Shown: positions 1 to 11,240 of the stretch, in pieces
Position numbering within the stretch: the first letter of the stretch is position 1
How the letters are laid out: each line of letters opens with the position of its first letter
The notes under the pieces: generated by a model
Database searches by the model: none
What the model saw: the letters and a program-made list of their open reading frames with translations, nothing else
What the model was told of the DNA's origin: nothing
Assembly (NCBI GenBank): GCA_022661535.1
Contig: JAKULF010000011.1
Location: 930,001 to 994,000 of the forward strand
Reading direction: 5' to 3'
From: Eutypa lata
Lineage: Eukaryota; Ascomycota; Sordariomycetes; Xylariales; Diatrypaceae
Length of the DNA: 64,000 nt
Made by a program: the position numbers and the translations under genes

Positions 1-290
1 GAGTGATGAAAGATAAAGGCGGCGCTCGGAAGCGGCCCCGCTTGTAGGTTTAATATGGATGTATTGTATTGTACACCAGCATCCGTCAGTGCCCCTCACC
101 TTTTGCTCCGCGACTTATTATGTAGGTACCTAGGGCCGAGAATATAAGACAACTTACTTAAGTACTTAGTGGGTATCATTGCGAATCTCGGTTGAGACCA
201 CCGGGCTGTCATTGGTGGTATGGTAGGTAGGTAGGTATCTAATGACAAGCAGGTAGTTGGTATAACTACATATAACAGGTAGTTGGTATA
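1..290. other. Intergenic edge, no gene seen
   Basis: There is no convincing reading frame here. The stretch contains TAGG/GTAG tandem microsatellite sequence around 228-240. The phrase GTATAACTACATATAACAGGTAGTTG occurs with a partial second copy at about 250-295, immediately before the LTR-flanked element. A related ACTACATATAACAGG phrase also follows that element at 1486-1500. Confidence 0.5.
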
Positions 291-295
291 ACTAC

Positions 296-406
296 TAATG
301 GAGAGGAATAAGGGAGCAAAAAGATGTTGTATTCGGTTAGGTTGTGGGCTACGTAGCAAGTCGCTAAATCATCGACTTATGGATCCGGATCAGCTAACCA
401 CCCCAC
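296..406. repeat. Left LTR of the small element
   Basis: This 111-bp copy looks unmutated. It differs from the right copy at about eleven positions, nine of which are G-to-A or C-to-T in the right copy. Confidence 0.75.
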
Positions 407-1374
407 ACACGGCCAGATTGCCCACTACGTCGACCACCGCGACGACATTAATATCAACGATTCCCATCCATCGTGAGCATCCCGATTCACCCGATCCGTC
501 AATTCCGACGACCTCCCTCGTACCAAGTCCTTCAATACACATATAGCTCGAACCCGGCCGCAACACTCAACTATACCACACAATGAATAACCACTCGAAA
601 AAACCCAGCCGGCCTCAACCCAAATCTTATATCAATACCGATCAAACATAATAACGCCGGGCTACAACCACACGATACGTCAAAACACCTAATACGCAAC
701 GCTTAAAAGCAACTCGATACTACAACCTCGAAATAAAACCTTAAACAAAAGTCGTACCTTCTCCGAAAAAACAAAATACGTACACACAATATAAAACACT
801 CGACTTTATAACTTATCGATATAAACGATAACATTAATAACTTTATAAATAAAGAAAATTACTTATAAATAATAAATATAATAATTAAATACTTATATAA
901 TAAATAACTTCGTTAATTAACGATAATAACGATAACTTTAATAATAACGATTTAAATAACGTATTTAATAAATTATATAATAATTTCGGCAATTAACGAA
1001 TTAATAATTTATCGAATTAATTAACGATTAATTAATAATTTAATAAATTAATTAATTATTAAATTAACGATTATTTAATAATTAAATTAATAACGTAATA
1101 AATAAATAAATTTAATAATTAATATTAAAAATTTAAAAAATTAAATTAACGATTAAAATTAAATTAACGATCGAATAAATTACTTAATAATTAATTATTT
1201 AACGATTATTTAAAGATTTTATAAAATTATTAATTAATAATATAATAATTAAAAATAAAAAATAATAATTTAAAATAAAATTAATAACGAAATATTAATA
1301 AATTAATAAAATTATTTTAAATAAAAGCGAAAGCCGTAAGTTTATAAATTTATCATTCCACTTTTAATCATTAT

Positions 1375-1485
1375 TAATGGATAAGAATAAAGAAGTAAAA
1401 AGATGTTATATTCGGTTAAGTTATGGATTACGTAACGAGTCGCTAAATCATCGACTTATGGATCCGGATCAGCTAACCACCCCAC
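1375..1485. repeat. Right LTR of the small element, RIP-mutated in its inner half
   Basis: This copy has the same length as the left LTR. Its differences lie in the first 65 bp (next to the AT-rich interior) and are mostly G-to-A. The last 45 bp, containing the GGATCCGGATCAGC segment, are identical to the left copy. Confidence 0.75.
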
Positions 1486-1490
1486 ACTAC

Positions 1491-2374
1491 ATATAACAGG
1501 TAATACCTAGAATCCCGGTTATGTCCGTCCGTACGATGATTTAAGGTTGCCGATAACCTTATATACAAGCGATCCAATGGAACCTTCAAGAAACCGGTGT
1601 TCCCGTAACTAAATGAATGTAGAGCTCATCCGTATTGTAAGTACCTGTGTCCCGCCTCCGTGTTGGGAATATGTGATGATGGCAGCTGAGCCGGGCAAAA
1701 ACTGCATGCAAAGCATACATGCACCTAATAACTAACTAACCTCAGCTGCTGCTAATAAGCTAAGCTAAAATACATACAATGTGATTAATATGCGCCGTCG
1801 GCTAACATGGAATCCATCCATCTAGAAGGCCTCTTCGCCCAGAGCCGCCTTGACAATCCCTTGGTCCAGAATTGTCTGAATTTATTTTTGTCTTCTTTCT
1901 CTGTTGATCGGGGTTTGGAGATCTCACCTGTAGGTGTCGCATACCTATGCAGTCGTAAGAGCCTCACCAAAAGAAGGCTGTGGCAAAAAAAAAAAAAAAA
2001 AAAAGCCTCACGAGGCTTCATCCATCCATTCATCTGTCAAATACCCTATCTCTCTTTGGGCTCGGCGTAGTCAGTTACTTGCTTCTAGGTAGCCAGCTAA
2101 GCTCAGGTAGATATGTATGCCTGTGTGTGTGGCATACCTACATAGTTAGGTACCACCCATGTCCAGCCTCGCCCGACTACGCAGGTGGGTGAAGTGAATC
2201 CTACGCGCCGATTCATCCATCCATCAATCGAAGTGTCCATCAAGTTTGCCTGAAGGGGTATCAATACATACCTATCCTATATCTCTCTCGATCCACGTGA
2301 GCTTGTCTATCTACCTACCTATCCCGAAGGCAAGGAAAGGCAAGCCTCGCTTACCGCTCATTCTTAAGTAGAAA

Positions 2375-2413
<39 letters not shown>

Positions 2414-3658
2414 TGCTTGCGTGGCCTGGGAGAAACTTCCCCCTCTTGGACACACAAAGATCAAGTTTGCCAAAAACAAAGACACCCATTATACACACAC
2501 GCGCGCATGTGTGCTCATCTGCCCCAACTACCTAGTGTTAATGAGGCCGCGAACCAGGAGAGAAACATTACTACATATGTGCGTATGTACGCCTTGTCGC
2601 CTCACCTTTTGCTAGGCCTCCGTTTGTTTTGGTTTGTTTGTTTGCTTGCTTGCTTTCTTGCGTCTCATCTATGTCACTTACATCTCTTCTGCTTCACTTT
2701 TTTTGTTCCTTTGAATCCATTGGGCCTCCGTTGTCGATGGTCGAGTGTCAATGAGTCGATACCGCCTGATTAGCTACTTGGACTAGATCACATGTGTATG
2801 TGTATGTGCATGTACTCGCTTACCTCCTAGGTTGCTTACTAACGAGGTATTAGCTAAGGTAAGTTTGCTCGTTTGCTCGTTTGTTCGCGTGCTGGTTGGT
2901 TCTTTGAAGGGGTGTACTCTTCTAAGTAGTCAGGTACGTTAGGTAGTTCGGCAGTAGATAGTAATTAGAGGTCACATCCAGCTAGCTAGCCCCTTGTCGT
3001 GATGGCGGCTGTGATGGCGGCTGTGATGGACGATGATGACGATGACGGTGAAACGAAGAGACAACAAAGGGGGCTACGGCATACTTAGTCATTGGAAGCA
3101 CCTCCCGCAAATAGATGATATCATCCAGGTGCCGCTGAACCACCCCTCGTCTTGAGATATATGTTTGTTCTGAACCTACATGCCTTTCTGCAACGTTCCT
3201 TGCGGGAGAGGATGTTCTTTTGAGCGGAGCAGAAAGCGAGAAAAGGGAAACGCTTCAACCATGCAACCGACTAGGGAGGGAGTAGGGGCATGTGATGATG
3301 GCAACTTGCATATCATGATAGTTAGTAATCGACTGTGTGTGACGGATATCTGCTGATCAAGGATCGACTGAGCTGTCTCGCAAAGTACATAGATGGCAGT
3401 GGTGATAACATACATAGACATAGTAGACAAATTAGAAACATAGATCTACCTGAGCGATCTTTAATCAGGGACAAGTAATTGAATCCAACGTGAATAATAC
3501 TTAGCGTAAGTATGTATGTACCTAGGTGGAGAGAGCTCTCCGGTTTTTCTCCCTATCGAACGCCGTTTGCGATGCCAAAACCCAAAAAAAGGAGTGTACA
3601 ATTTATTTGGTACATTCATCTACCCACCCATCCATCCATCCATCCATTCATCCCTTGA
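1491..3658. other. Gene-poor intergenic region with simple repeats
   Basis: Only short overlapping frames without coding character are present. Simple sequence includes a run of 20 A (1985-2004), nine tandem CAGC units (2377-2412), short GTTTG/CTTG runs near 2625-2660, GATGGCGGCT and GATGAC repeats near 3000-3050, and a CCAT/CATC run just past the stop of the neighbouring gene (about 3620-3650). No promoter or RNA gene could be assigned. Confidence 0.5.
2377..2412. repeat. (CAGC)9 microsatellite
   Basis: Nine uninterrupted CAGC units were counted directly in the sequence, followed by a CTGC variant. Confidence 0.95.
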
Positions 3659-5374
3659 TCAAAGGTCCTCATTGAAGAACTTCTCCTGGCTACCCGCCTG
3701 CCCCTCTTCCCCATTCCCCCCACCTTCGCTTTGGCCTTCCTCATCTTCTTCATCCTCGTCCCCCTCCACCACGCCGCGGATCTCCCTCGGGTCCCCGGGC
3801 ACCTCGACGACCTCGAGCTTCCAGCCCCTCTCGCCGGCAAGCTCCTGGAGCTGCTGCTGCAGCTGCTCGACGAGCTCGGGGCTGATGCCCAGCTGCTCTA
3901 GCTCCTCGTCTGTCAGGATGTCCACCCTGCTGCTCTCGTCCCCGCCTCTCCCCTGTGCTACCACCTCCACCGTCTCCTCGGCCGTCCCGGCTTGCTGCTG
4001 ACGCTGCTGCTGCTGCTGCTGCGTCTTGACGGCGCCGCCGGTTTTCAAATTGCCGAAGAATCCCCTCGGCGGTGATAGCTTGATAGGCGCCTTGCCGTCT
4101 TCGCCATTACCTAGGATTTGCCTGCCACCGACCACGACGCCGCCGACGGTGACGGGCCCCTTGGCTGCATCCGCCGCGCTCGCCTGGCCCACCATGGCGG
4201 CCTGCGCCTCGAGCGTCTTGCGCTCGTGCCACTGGGCTTCGTCGGCCTCGGATATGATGGCCCGGCAGCTGATGACGTTGGCTCTGGTCTCCTTGGGGGG
4301 CTGGAAGGCGACGTCGGAGCAGAGTCGCGGGGTGTGCACTACCATCAGGTACGCGCACGTGGTCACCTCCTTAATCCAGCCGATGCGGTCCTGAGTGCTG
4401 CCCGGGCTGCAATGATACTGCACTTCGATAGTGCGGTCCCGCCCCGTCAAGTCGCAGATTGTCCCGGCTTCCAGCCGCTGCACCAGGTACCGCTGGTCGC
4501 CCTTGACCTGGAGCTCCGTGTTCGGCGGGGGAGGCGCTACGCCGGCGCCGGTGCCGGCGTGCCCCTCTTCCTCCGGGTGCTGACCACCCTCCTCGTTCTC
4601 GGACTGGCCGCGACGTTGTGAGCGGGACGAAGACGAGCGTGTATCCTGGACCCGACCCAGCACGTATTCCAGGGTCTGCGGATCCCGGACGGGCGGGCCG
4701 CTCTTCAGGCTGCCGGGGAGCGCGTGGAACTGGACGACGTCGTGGCCGTAGCAGAAGCTGTAGCTCCACCAGCCGGACACGTAGTACAGGCAGGCGCCGT
4801 CGAGGCCGCTCATGAGATCCCAGCCGTGGGCCGAGGCGCGGGCCAGCTCGCGCGCCTCCTCGGCCTTGGCGAGCTCGGTGGCCGTCTCGTTCAGGACGGG
4901 CGGGGGCTCTATGATGGGGATGGCGCATAGGTAGCGGTGGGGCGGCATGGTCATGACCTCGTACGTCTCGGCTACCTTGTGGTCGGCTTCCACGTCGTCG
5001 GCGTCCGCCTCAGGGTTCTGGGTGGAGCCATCTTGGATGTTGGAGGTTAGAGCTGTCTGGATGCTGGTGAATTCGGCGTCGTAGCTGGGATGTGAGGGGT
5101 CCGTCTTGTCGATCAGCGTTTGAGCGTCTGGTTCCGATATGTAGGATTCGGAGAAGACGACCTCGAACTGTTTTGATTATGTGATTACACACACGTATGA
5201 GCTTTCCTGGTTCGGCATGAAATTAAGAGGGAGAGCTAGGGTTCATTCAGACAGGGCGCTGCTCTTTCTCACCTGGGGATATGCCAACAAATCATGGTGG
5301 ATGCTGAAACCTGGCTGGCGTGCCCGGCAGAGCCGTAGCCAGAGCAGAAAATGAAATAACTGAAGACGGCGCAT
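3659..5374 (-). CDS. yos9: YOS9/OS-9-type ER lectin (MRH domain), two exons
   Basis: This predicted ER-lumen lectin of ER-associated degradation would recognise trimmed N-glycans on misfolded glycoproteins and pass them to the Hrd1 ligase complex (family knowledge). Exon 1 is 5273-5374; a 105-bp intron (5168-5272, GTGAGA...ACAG) follows in phase 0; exon 2 is 3659-5167. Together they give 536 residues. The start ATG (5374-5372) opens a short hydrophobic leader (residues 5-16). The HDLLAYPQ exon end joins FEVVFSESYI, the conserved N-terminal block of this family. The MRH domain spans about residues 152-318, with the GWWSYSFCYG signature near 166-175 and later cysteines near 272, 287, 305 and 317. 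A low-complexity acidic insert splits it. Downstream are a Gln-rich stretch (from a CTG/CAG repeat at about 4000-4022) and an acidic Glu/Gly tail ending in NEDL, an odd form of the usual HDEL-like retrieval signal. The splice model is read from sequence only. Confidence 0.9.
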
Positions 5375-6222
5375 GATGCCGCGATGAGATTAAGGTACCT
5401 CACATGGACGCTTGCTAGGTCAGCAGTGGTGTGTAGATTTGCTGTACATAGGTAGGTAGGTATGTAGGCTGGTAGTTCATTAGCTTGCGATGCGCTGGTA
5501 AGAAACGTGTCTTTGACGTATGCAGTGTATGAAGTAGCTACGTATGTACCTATGTACACCTAAGCTATGTATGAGGCATTGAGGAAGACCCGCTTTGTAC
5601 TCCGTAAATGTGGCATTATCTTAAAGGGAGTTTGGGAGTGGACCCGACCTTTTGCCGGGCCGGGATAACTGGAACCAACAGCCTGCTCACCAGGTGCCAG
5701 CTGCATTCAGTTCAAGTCAGCTGATTATTGGGATCTGTAGATTAATCAGATTGATCATCACCCTTATGTCGTTTCATTCTCACTACCTAGGCAGTACGTG
5801 TATAGATAATCAATTAAGTTTCATGCCCAGTTTGGGTTAATCTCGGCATTTACACAGATACACCTCTGTCATGACTCAGTTGAACAAGGCATTGAGGTGG
5901 AGAGTGAATCGGGTCTGAGTTGATACCTACAGACCTTGGAGGGCAACATTGAATCATTAACCCCGCCGAATCTTCAATGTTACTGCTTCGAGCATGGTTA
6001 CCGTTAAGTAACTGCCGTTTTCACTTTTAGAACAATCTCTCAGCCTTCTCCAGCAAAACATATGTAATTTGTACTTGTATAGCAAATTTAGATAGCTAGG
6101 GGGAGGCCCAATCAATACCCTGAGCTCCTGTTAACGGAACTGACATCCACATCCGGTAACGGTACCTAACTAGGTAGTTAGTCGGGACAAGCCTATGGTT
6201 CAACGCCAATACCTACATAGCA
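5375..6222. other. Upstream region of the YOS9-like gene, no other gene seen
   Basis: No coding frame is convincing. TAGGTAGGTAGGTA simple sequence lies near 5450-5465. The promoter of the minus-strand lectin gene must begin here, but no specific element can be named. Confidence 0.45.
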
Positions 6223-6231
6223 CTCTTCAGC

Positions 6232-6295
6232 CAGTTTAGCTATTTACACCACCCCAATGTGCTATTTACACCAGACATTAAGCCTATTTCGGACG
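6232..6295. repeat. Left terminal inverted repeat, 64 bp
   Basis: It is the exact reverse complement of 6674-6737, base by base. Confidence 0.93.
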
Positions 6296-6433
6296 CACCC
6301 AACACCACCACCCACCACCCACCACCTACCACATACCTATATCACCACCTAACACATCACCAACACTTCACAACGCAACAAAAAATTTAAATAAATAAAA
6401 GGGCTTTTACCGGTCCCCCAAACCCCCCGGAGC

Positions 6434-6489
6434 CTAGCCCTAACCCTAAACTAATACCTAACCCTAACACATTAACCCTAACCCTAACC
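6434..6489. repeat. Interstitial telomere-type repeat (CCCTAA)n
   Basis: Six CCCTAA-type units (one truncated to CCTAA) occur in three groups, separated by short spacers ACTAATA and CACATTAA. They match the vertebrate/filamentous-fungus telomere unit TTAGGG on the opposite strand. A short palindromic CGCGCTGCGCG follows directly. Confidence 0.85.
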
Positions 6490-6673
6490 GCGCTGCGCGT
6501 TAACGCTGTTAAGGTGGTGACTTGGTGACAGATGTGGTGGCAGGTGGATAGGTGGCTTGGGCAGCTTTGGCTTAGTGGATTTGAAGGTGCTAGGGGTGCT
6601 AGGGAAAAAGGTCAATACAGACGTGGCCAAATATGGCTAGTGTGGTGGCAGGTCCCTTATATGGTCTGTGCCA

Positions 6674-6737
6674 CGTCCGAAATAGGCTTAATGTCTGGTG
6701 TAAATAGCACATTGGGGTGGTGTAAATAGCTAAACTG
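6674..6737. repeat. Right terminal inverted repeat, 64 bp
   Basis: It is the exact reverse complement of 6232-6295. It is followed directly by the second copy of the 9-bp CTCTTCAGC duplication. Confidence 0.93.
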
Positions 6738-6746
6738 CTCTTCAGC

Positions 6747-9700
6747 TCATTGCCTATGACCTATGACTAGTATGCAACGTGATTGGGAAGAGGCATCGCG
6801 CTAACTTAATCTTCATGGCGCATCGGTTAGACAATCTGCTGCAACCGTTGCACTGCGCCAGCCCTGCCAGTGGATGGTAGGGTGAAAGCATCCCGTGTAT
6901 CTTCACCGTTACTGCATTCGAGGATCTCTACCCCCATTACGTCAATAACAAACAGCTGTGTCACCAAACATTGTACATATGAAATGAAGTTAGAAGCTAG
7001 ACATCTCACGATACGATTCTGCTGTTTAATCTGAGCCATTGCGATCTGACATCGTCATAGCATCTGCTGTGAGACGCGTCCCGCTGATCGTGGTCAGGGG
7101 CCCCGGTTGCCGGCATAACATCCGGGACATATGAGAGGGTCAAGCGAAAAGGGAATCCAGCTTGTCGGGACAAGGAGCTGGTAGACCTCTGAGACATCGT
7201 TTAAAAGTTCCTGCAACGAAATAGAAAAATCGAACCATAACATCCTAGACAATGTCTAGTGGAACAATCACAGCACCAACGCATGTACAGCGATTCGAAT
7301 GACTTTCCCGAAAGCAGTATTGTTCCGAGCTTCTTCCAACCAGACAGTAGATAACTAGTCGTTAGAAGTGTTAAACGAAGTTGGAGAGTGCCTAAAGTAG
7401 GAAGCTGATAGCTGACGACCGAGCTCGGGGCATCCTCGGGCACGAAATATTGTGTTGAAAATAAATTCCTATCACACTTGTGACTATCCTTCATGTCGGT
7501 GTCGGCAGCCGGCATCACCAGATCGGTCAATAGCTTGAATAGACAGGCGCGTACGTTTAGGAGCGTGGCTCACCGACACAACTCCGGCTGCGCTTAGTAC
7601 ATGATGCCATCATGTTGAATGTAACCACTAAACCGAAAAGAGGAGGACTGTGTAACCTTCACGGCCCCCCCAGTGATAAGCCTAGGATGAGAATCGGCAT
7701 GTCTCTTGACCGACAACTTGCTGACATACTTCGTAGGCAGTATCGTGTTTCAGTAGGTTTCCACAACATGTTCATCAAGGGATAAGAAGGTGCAAAGAAG
7801 ATGGACCGCAATCAATCGCACGTGGCCTGGTGCGACGCAACTGGTAAGAACGAGCATCTCTGAGTCACGGTTAGATAAACGAAGGGGAAAGGGGAAAACA
7901 ACTAAAAGAGTTGATGCAAGGCTCCGAAGCAACAGCGCGATAAGGGACAGCTATCGAAAAGAAGAAGTAGTCGTAGGTATAGTAGTAGGTAGGTATGTAT
8001 GGAGAATATAAGCATTTAGTGGACTACGTACATAGTGGACGTTCCCCCAAAAAGCATCGTGGCAGCCTGTGATGCATCCTGCAGATGCTTCATGCTTTGA
8101 CTGGCGGGCCCCACAGTCGCCCGGCCGGATTAGGGTCCGCACGGGAATCGCTCACCATTCAAATGGGTCGCGGGGCGGTCGCCTCACTTTTCCTGCCCTT
8201 GGACAACCATTTAGGCCCAATGGCTTGTTACTCCAGGCACGTACTTGGTCGGCAAAAAAGCAAGGCAAACAAAACCGCCTAATAACTAGGATTTAGTTGC
8301 TAGGATTTAACTACTAGGATTTCTTTAGAGCCATGCAAGCCATCGCATGCAACTTCCCCGGCCTCTGAATGGATGGCGCTAGATTCTGAGGCCCTTAGGG
8401 GGTCTCCCCTTGTTACGGCTCTCTGGCGTGGACCGTGCTGCCATCTATCTCACTTGAACTTGAAGCAAGAGGCAGTCAGTCTAACTCCTACATAGCTAGG
8501 CAGCTAGGGTAGAACTCCAGTGAGATGGCACTTCAGATCTGATAGGCTGAATCGGCATGTTCAGATCGGTTCATAGGACTAATCTAGGTACTGCAGTAAA
8601 GCGATTCTAACTGACGGCTAGGAGAGAAACGGTAGCATCGGAAAGAAATTTCTATACTCCATCACGCCTACATGAAACCTCTATCTTGAGGTCCCTTGAA
8701 GAGTTTCTATTTACGTAGCAAGACGCGAACTCAATAATAAGACTAGTGGACGTGTCATTACTTAGCAAGAATCGTAATAGAAAAGCTAATGGGAAATTCG
8801 CCGGATGGATGGTCAAGTGATGAATGCAGTTTCGTTAGCATAATGAATGTTTCCTAAATCGAGATAACTTAAGGGGAAAAGGTATCTAAAGTTGCGTTAG
8901 GCCCGGCGCCATCGTTGAAGAGAGTGTGAGATTCCCATATTTAATTGAGCTGGCACCTTTAATAATTCCGAATTTGGACATCTGAACAAGTCACAGCTAA
9001 TCTACGTAACAGTCTAATAATTGGGATCTCCACAGATCTAAGATGGTGCCGCGATGGTCCCATCTGCAAATGGATTAGTTAACGAGTCGATAAGATTTGA
9101 CAGCACAACATCGTCTGATAAATGAATGAACTCGTCTAATTCACATAGGCCGGGCCAGGCCATACCTCAGTTAGCTAACTACATACGAAGTAGTGAACTC
9201 ATTCATAAACTAAACTCCCTACTACGAAGTAATTATCGTACGTATGGTACGTATTTACTGTGTTATATACAGTATGAGTGCGTGATATTAAACGTCCGGT
9301 TCATGCCTACCCCGGCTAGTGACCCTTAAAAAAACAACTCCGGTTTTCTAGATCTTTTCTAGATCAAGAAGTTAACATTGTGTCATGTCATAAAATGCCT
9401 TGGGGGGGAGAAAAGCCTCCATGGCCTTGGATTGCTGCCAGCTCCGGGCTTGCTGGCTGGCTGGCTGCGTCACCGTGATACATTGATGCCGCTTAGGAGG
9501 GCGTGGGCTGGACCCCTGTAAGTGTAAGGACAACTGGTGGGAAGCTGACCTGTAAGATTCTTACATCAACAAGGAGAGGTTGCAGTGTCCAATAATCATC
9601 GCCGTGTAATTCTTCAGAGTTGGAGATGCCAGGTCTGTGTTAATCCACCGCGGAAGTGGTTGCAGGCAAGCTAGAGTCGCATTAAGCCAGTAAGAAATGC

Positions 9701-10716
9701 CGTAGGTATTATAATCTTATTAGGTAGCTTGCAGACCGAGACAGCAATTCATTCTTTTCATCCTGTCTCGTCATCACGGGCATGACTTTTTTTCATTTCT
9801 TTTTGTCGCGCAACGGCCGGCCAGCCAGGGAGGGCGCTTCATCATCACACCACCACCACCACCACCACTACGTAGATACATTCTAGTTACTATGTACGCT
9901 ACTATCCCCATACCCAAAGTTATCATCACACACAACGCAGCGCAGCGCGACGCGACGCAACGCAACGCTACAATGCAACTGCAACTGACGTACTTTTTAG
10001 GGTTGCCCCGAATGCTTGTTGCGTCTGTCAAGCCCTTCAGCCCCTGACCTTTCATCTTCTCTTTTCTTCTATTTGTGTGGCTGCTGGCAGCAGCAGTGTA
10101 GTTTGTAAAATGAATTCGAGCATGTAGAGTAAGTAACTAGATAAGTAGACAACACGAGATTTCTTAACTATGTACGAGGATTACCATCTGTTGTCATCAT
10201 CTCTAACAACATTGGTATTGAGCGATGCATATGCATCATCTAACGATGATGTAGGGAAACACCCTTTGTAGATAGGGACATACATACATACATGCATACC
10301 TACATATGCAGTTCGTGCTACGTAGATAGATATCTCGTCTCTTTCATACCGAATGCTACGTATACGTCAGATATGCATATACGTATGTACAATCCTGTAT
10401 GTGTGTCGGGAATGTAGCGGAGCGTGTAAGTATAAGCCACATACATGTAGAAGAGAGCAAACGTTGATGCTTATGACCTTTATTATTAATGTTGACCTGC
10501 ATATTCACTGTACACCTCTACTCTTCTACGTACATGGCATCCTTCTAGTTAGTTACTTATTCACTAACCATTGGCGGTTAGGTAGCCAAGCCGATCAACT
10601 GGAGCCCGCCTGGTCCCGAAGTTATCGAAGCAGCGAAGTTTCTCCCTCGTAAATTAAATCAGCGAGTTTTTGACGAGGATCTTCGGACCCACTAAACTGC
10701 CACGAATGCACATGGG
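6747..10716. other. 4-kb gene-poor region
   Basis: Frames of 60-109 codons occur on both strands, but none shows a recognisable family, consistent codon bias or splice-compatible extension. Simple sequence includes three copies of a roughly 13-bp CTAGGATTTA-type unit (8283-8321), a (CAC)n run (about 9848-9868), GCGACGCAACGC-type repeats (about 9935-9968) and an (ACAT)n run (about 10,279-10,300). No RNA gene is seen. Confidence 0.45.
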
Positions 10717-11240
10717 GCCCAAGCCTCATCTCGAATCGACTGGTACATATTAACTCTACTCATCTCCATCCAGTCCTCGTCTCTCAAACATTATTTCGCC
10801 TTTTCTGTTGTCTGTCTTGTCTGTCTGTCTGCCCGCCTGCCTGCCTTTCATTACTCAACATTGATCTTCACAAATCGGACAGCGTCCTTCACTTAGCTAT
10901 TGTGCTTTGCCCGCCTACCCTACATAGTAATATTCTCGTCCAAGAATCAGTCGACAAACATCATTCATCCTTGCTTGATTTGTAGTCTTGTCTTCGAGAG
11001 AGGATCCACTTACATAGCTTCAACGAGGCTGTCTGCACTCAATCCCATCATCATCTATCTCACTCATCCTTACCTTCCCCCTACCCAAACCTGCCCTATC
11101 CTCGTCTAGTCTGGCTGGAAGGTTGTGTGAAGTTGGTTGGAAACTACATCAAAAAGAGATATCGCTATCGACATCTCTCATTCAGCCTCACTATACTACT
11201 TGGTCAACGTCAAATTCAAATCTGTTGATAAGAGAGCATT
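10717..11240 (+). promoter_or_regulatory. Probable promoter and long ATG-free leader of the zinc-finger gene
   Basis: There is no ATG on the plus strand through about 525 bp before the start codon at 11,241. The segment is rich in pyrimidine tracts (a CTGTCTGTCTGCC... run near 10,810-10,850). Selection against upstream ATGs over such a distance suggests that most of it is transcribed as a 5' leader. The transcription start itself cannot be placed from sequence. Confidence 0.45.

Larger units (their letters stand above)
296..1485. mobile_element. Small LTR-flanked (TRIM-like) element, partly RIP-mutated
   Basis: Two direct repeats of exactly 111 bp (296-406 and 1375-1485) bracket an internal region of 968 bp, and the 5-bp sequence ACTAC lies directly outside each end (291-295 and 1486-1490). 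Equal repeat length plus a 5-bp duplication is the structure of an LTR retrotransposon. At 1,190 bp with no protein domain, it is TRIM-like and presumably non-autonomous. The LTRs begin TAATGG and end CCCCAC, not the usual TG...CA, so the exact boundary is inferred. The left LTR and inner flank (to about 540) have normal composition. From about 540 to 790 G is depleted while C is kept, and from about 790 to 1370 both are lost. Strand orientation cannot be set. Confidence 0.72.
6232..6737. mobile_element. 506-bp Mutator-like fold-back element carrying telomere-type repeats
   Basis: The ends are perfect 64-bp inverted repeats (6232-6295 and 6674-6737), starting CAGTTTAGC on each outer side. The 9-bp sequence CTCTTCAGC directly flanks both sides (6223-6231 and 6738-6746). 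Long terminal inverted repeats with a 9-bp target duplication point to Mutator-like (MULE) transposition; an 8-bp hAT-type duplication does not fit, because the flanks match only as 9 bp. There is no transposase frame, so the copy is non-autonomous. Inside the ends, the left arm is C/A-rich (repeated CCACC) and the right arm G/T-rich (GGTGG), so the whole element is a loose palindrome. The centre holds interrupted CCCTAA repeats. Confidence 0.85.

Noticed and set aside
298..546. 82-codon plus-strand frame starting in the left LTR of the small element
   Set aside because: It starts inside an LTR and runs into Thr/Pro/Ser/Ile-rich RIP-edge sequence. It is better explained as non-coding element sequence.
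4118..4928. Several 68-185-codon frames inside the OS-9-like gene
   Set aside because: They are out-of-frame shadows in GC-rich coding DNA; the MRH motif frame is clearly the real one.
6232..6737. hAT-type origin of the 506-bp element
   Set aside because: The ends begin CAG, as in some hAT elements, but an 8-bp duplication does not match at the element borders, while a 9-bp one does exactly.
7201..7530. 109-codon minus-strand frame
   Set aside because: Composition is not protein-like in any recognisable way. There is no compatible neighbouring exon and no conserved motif.
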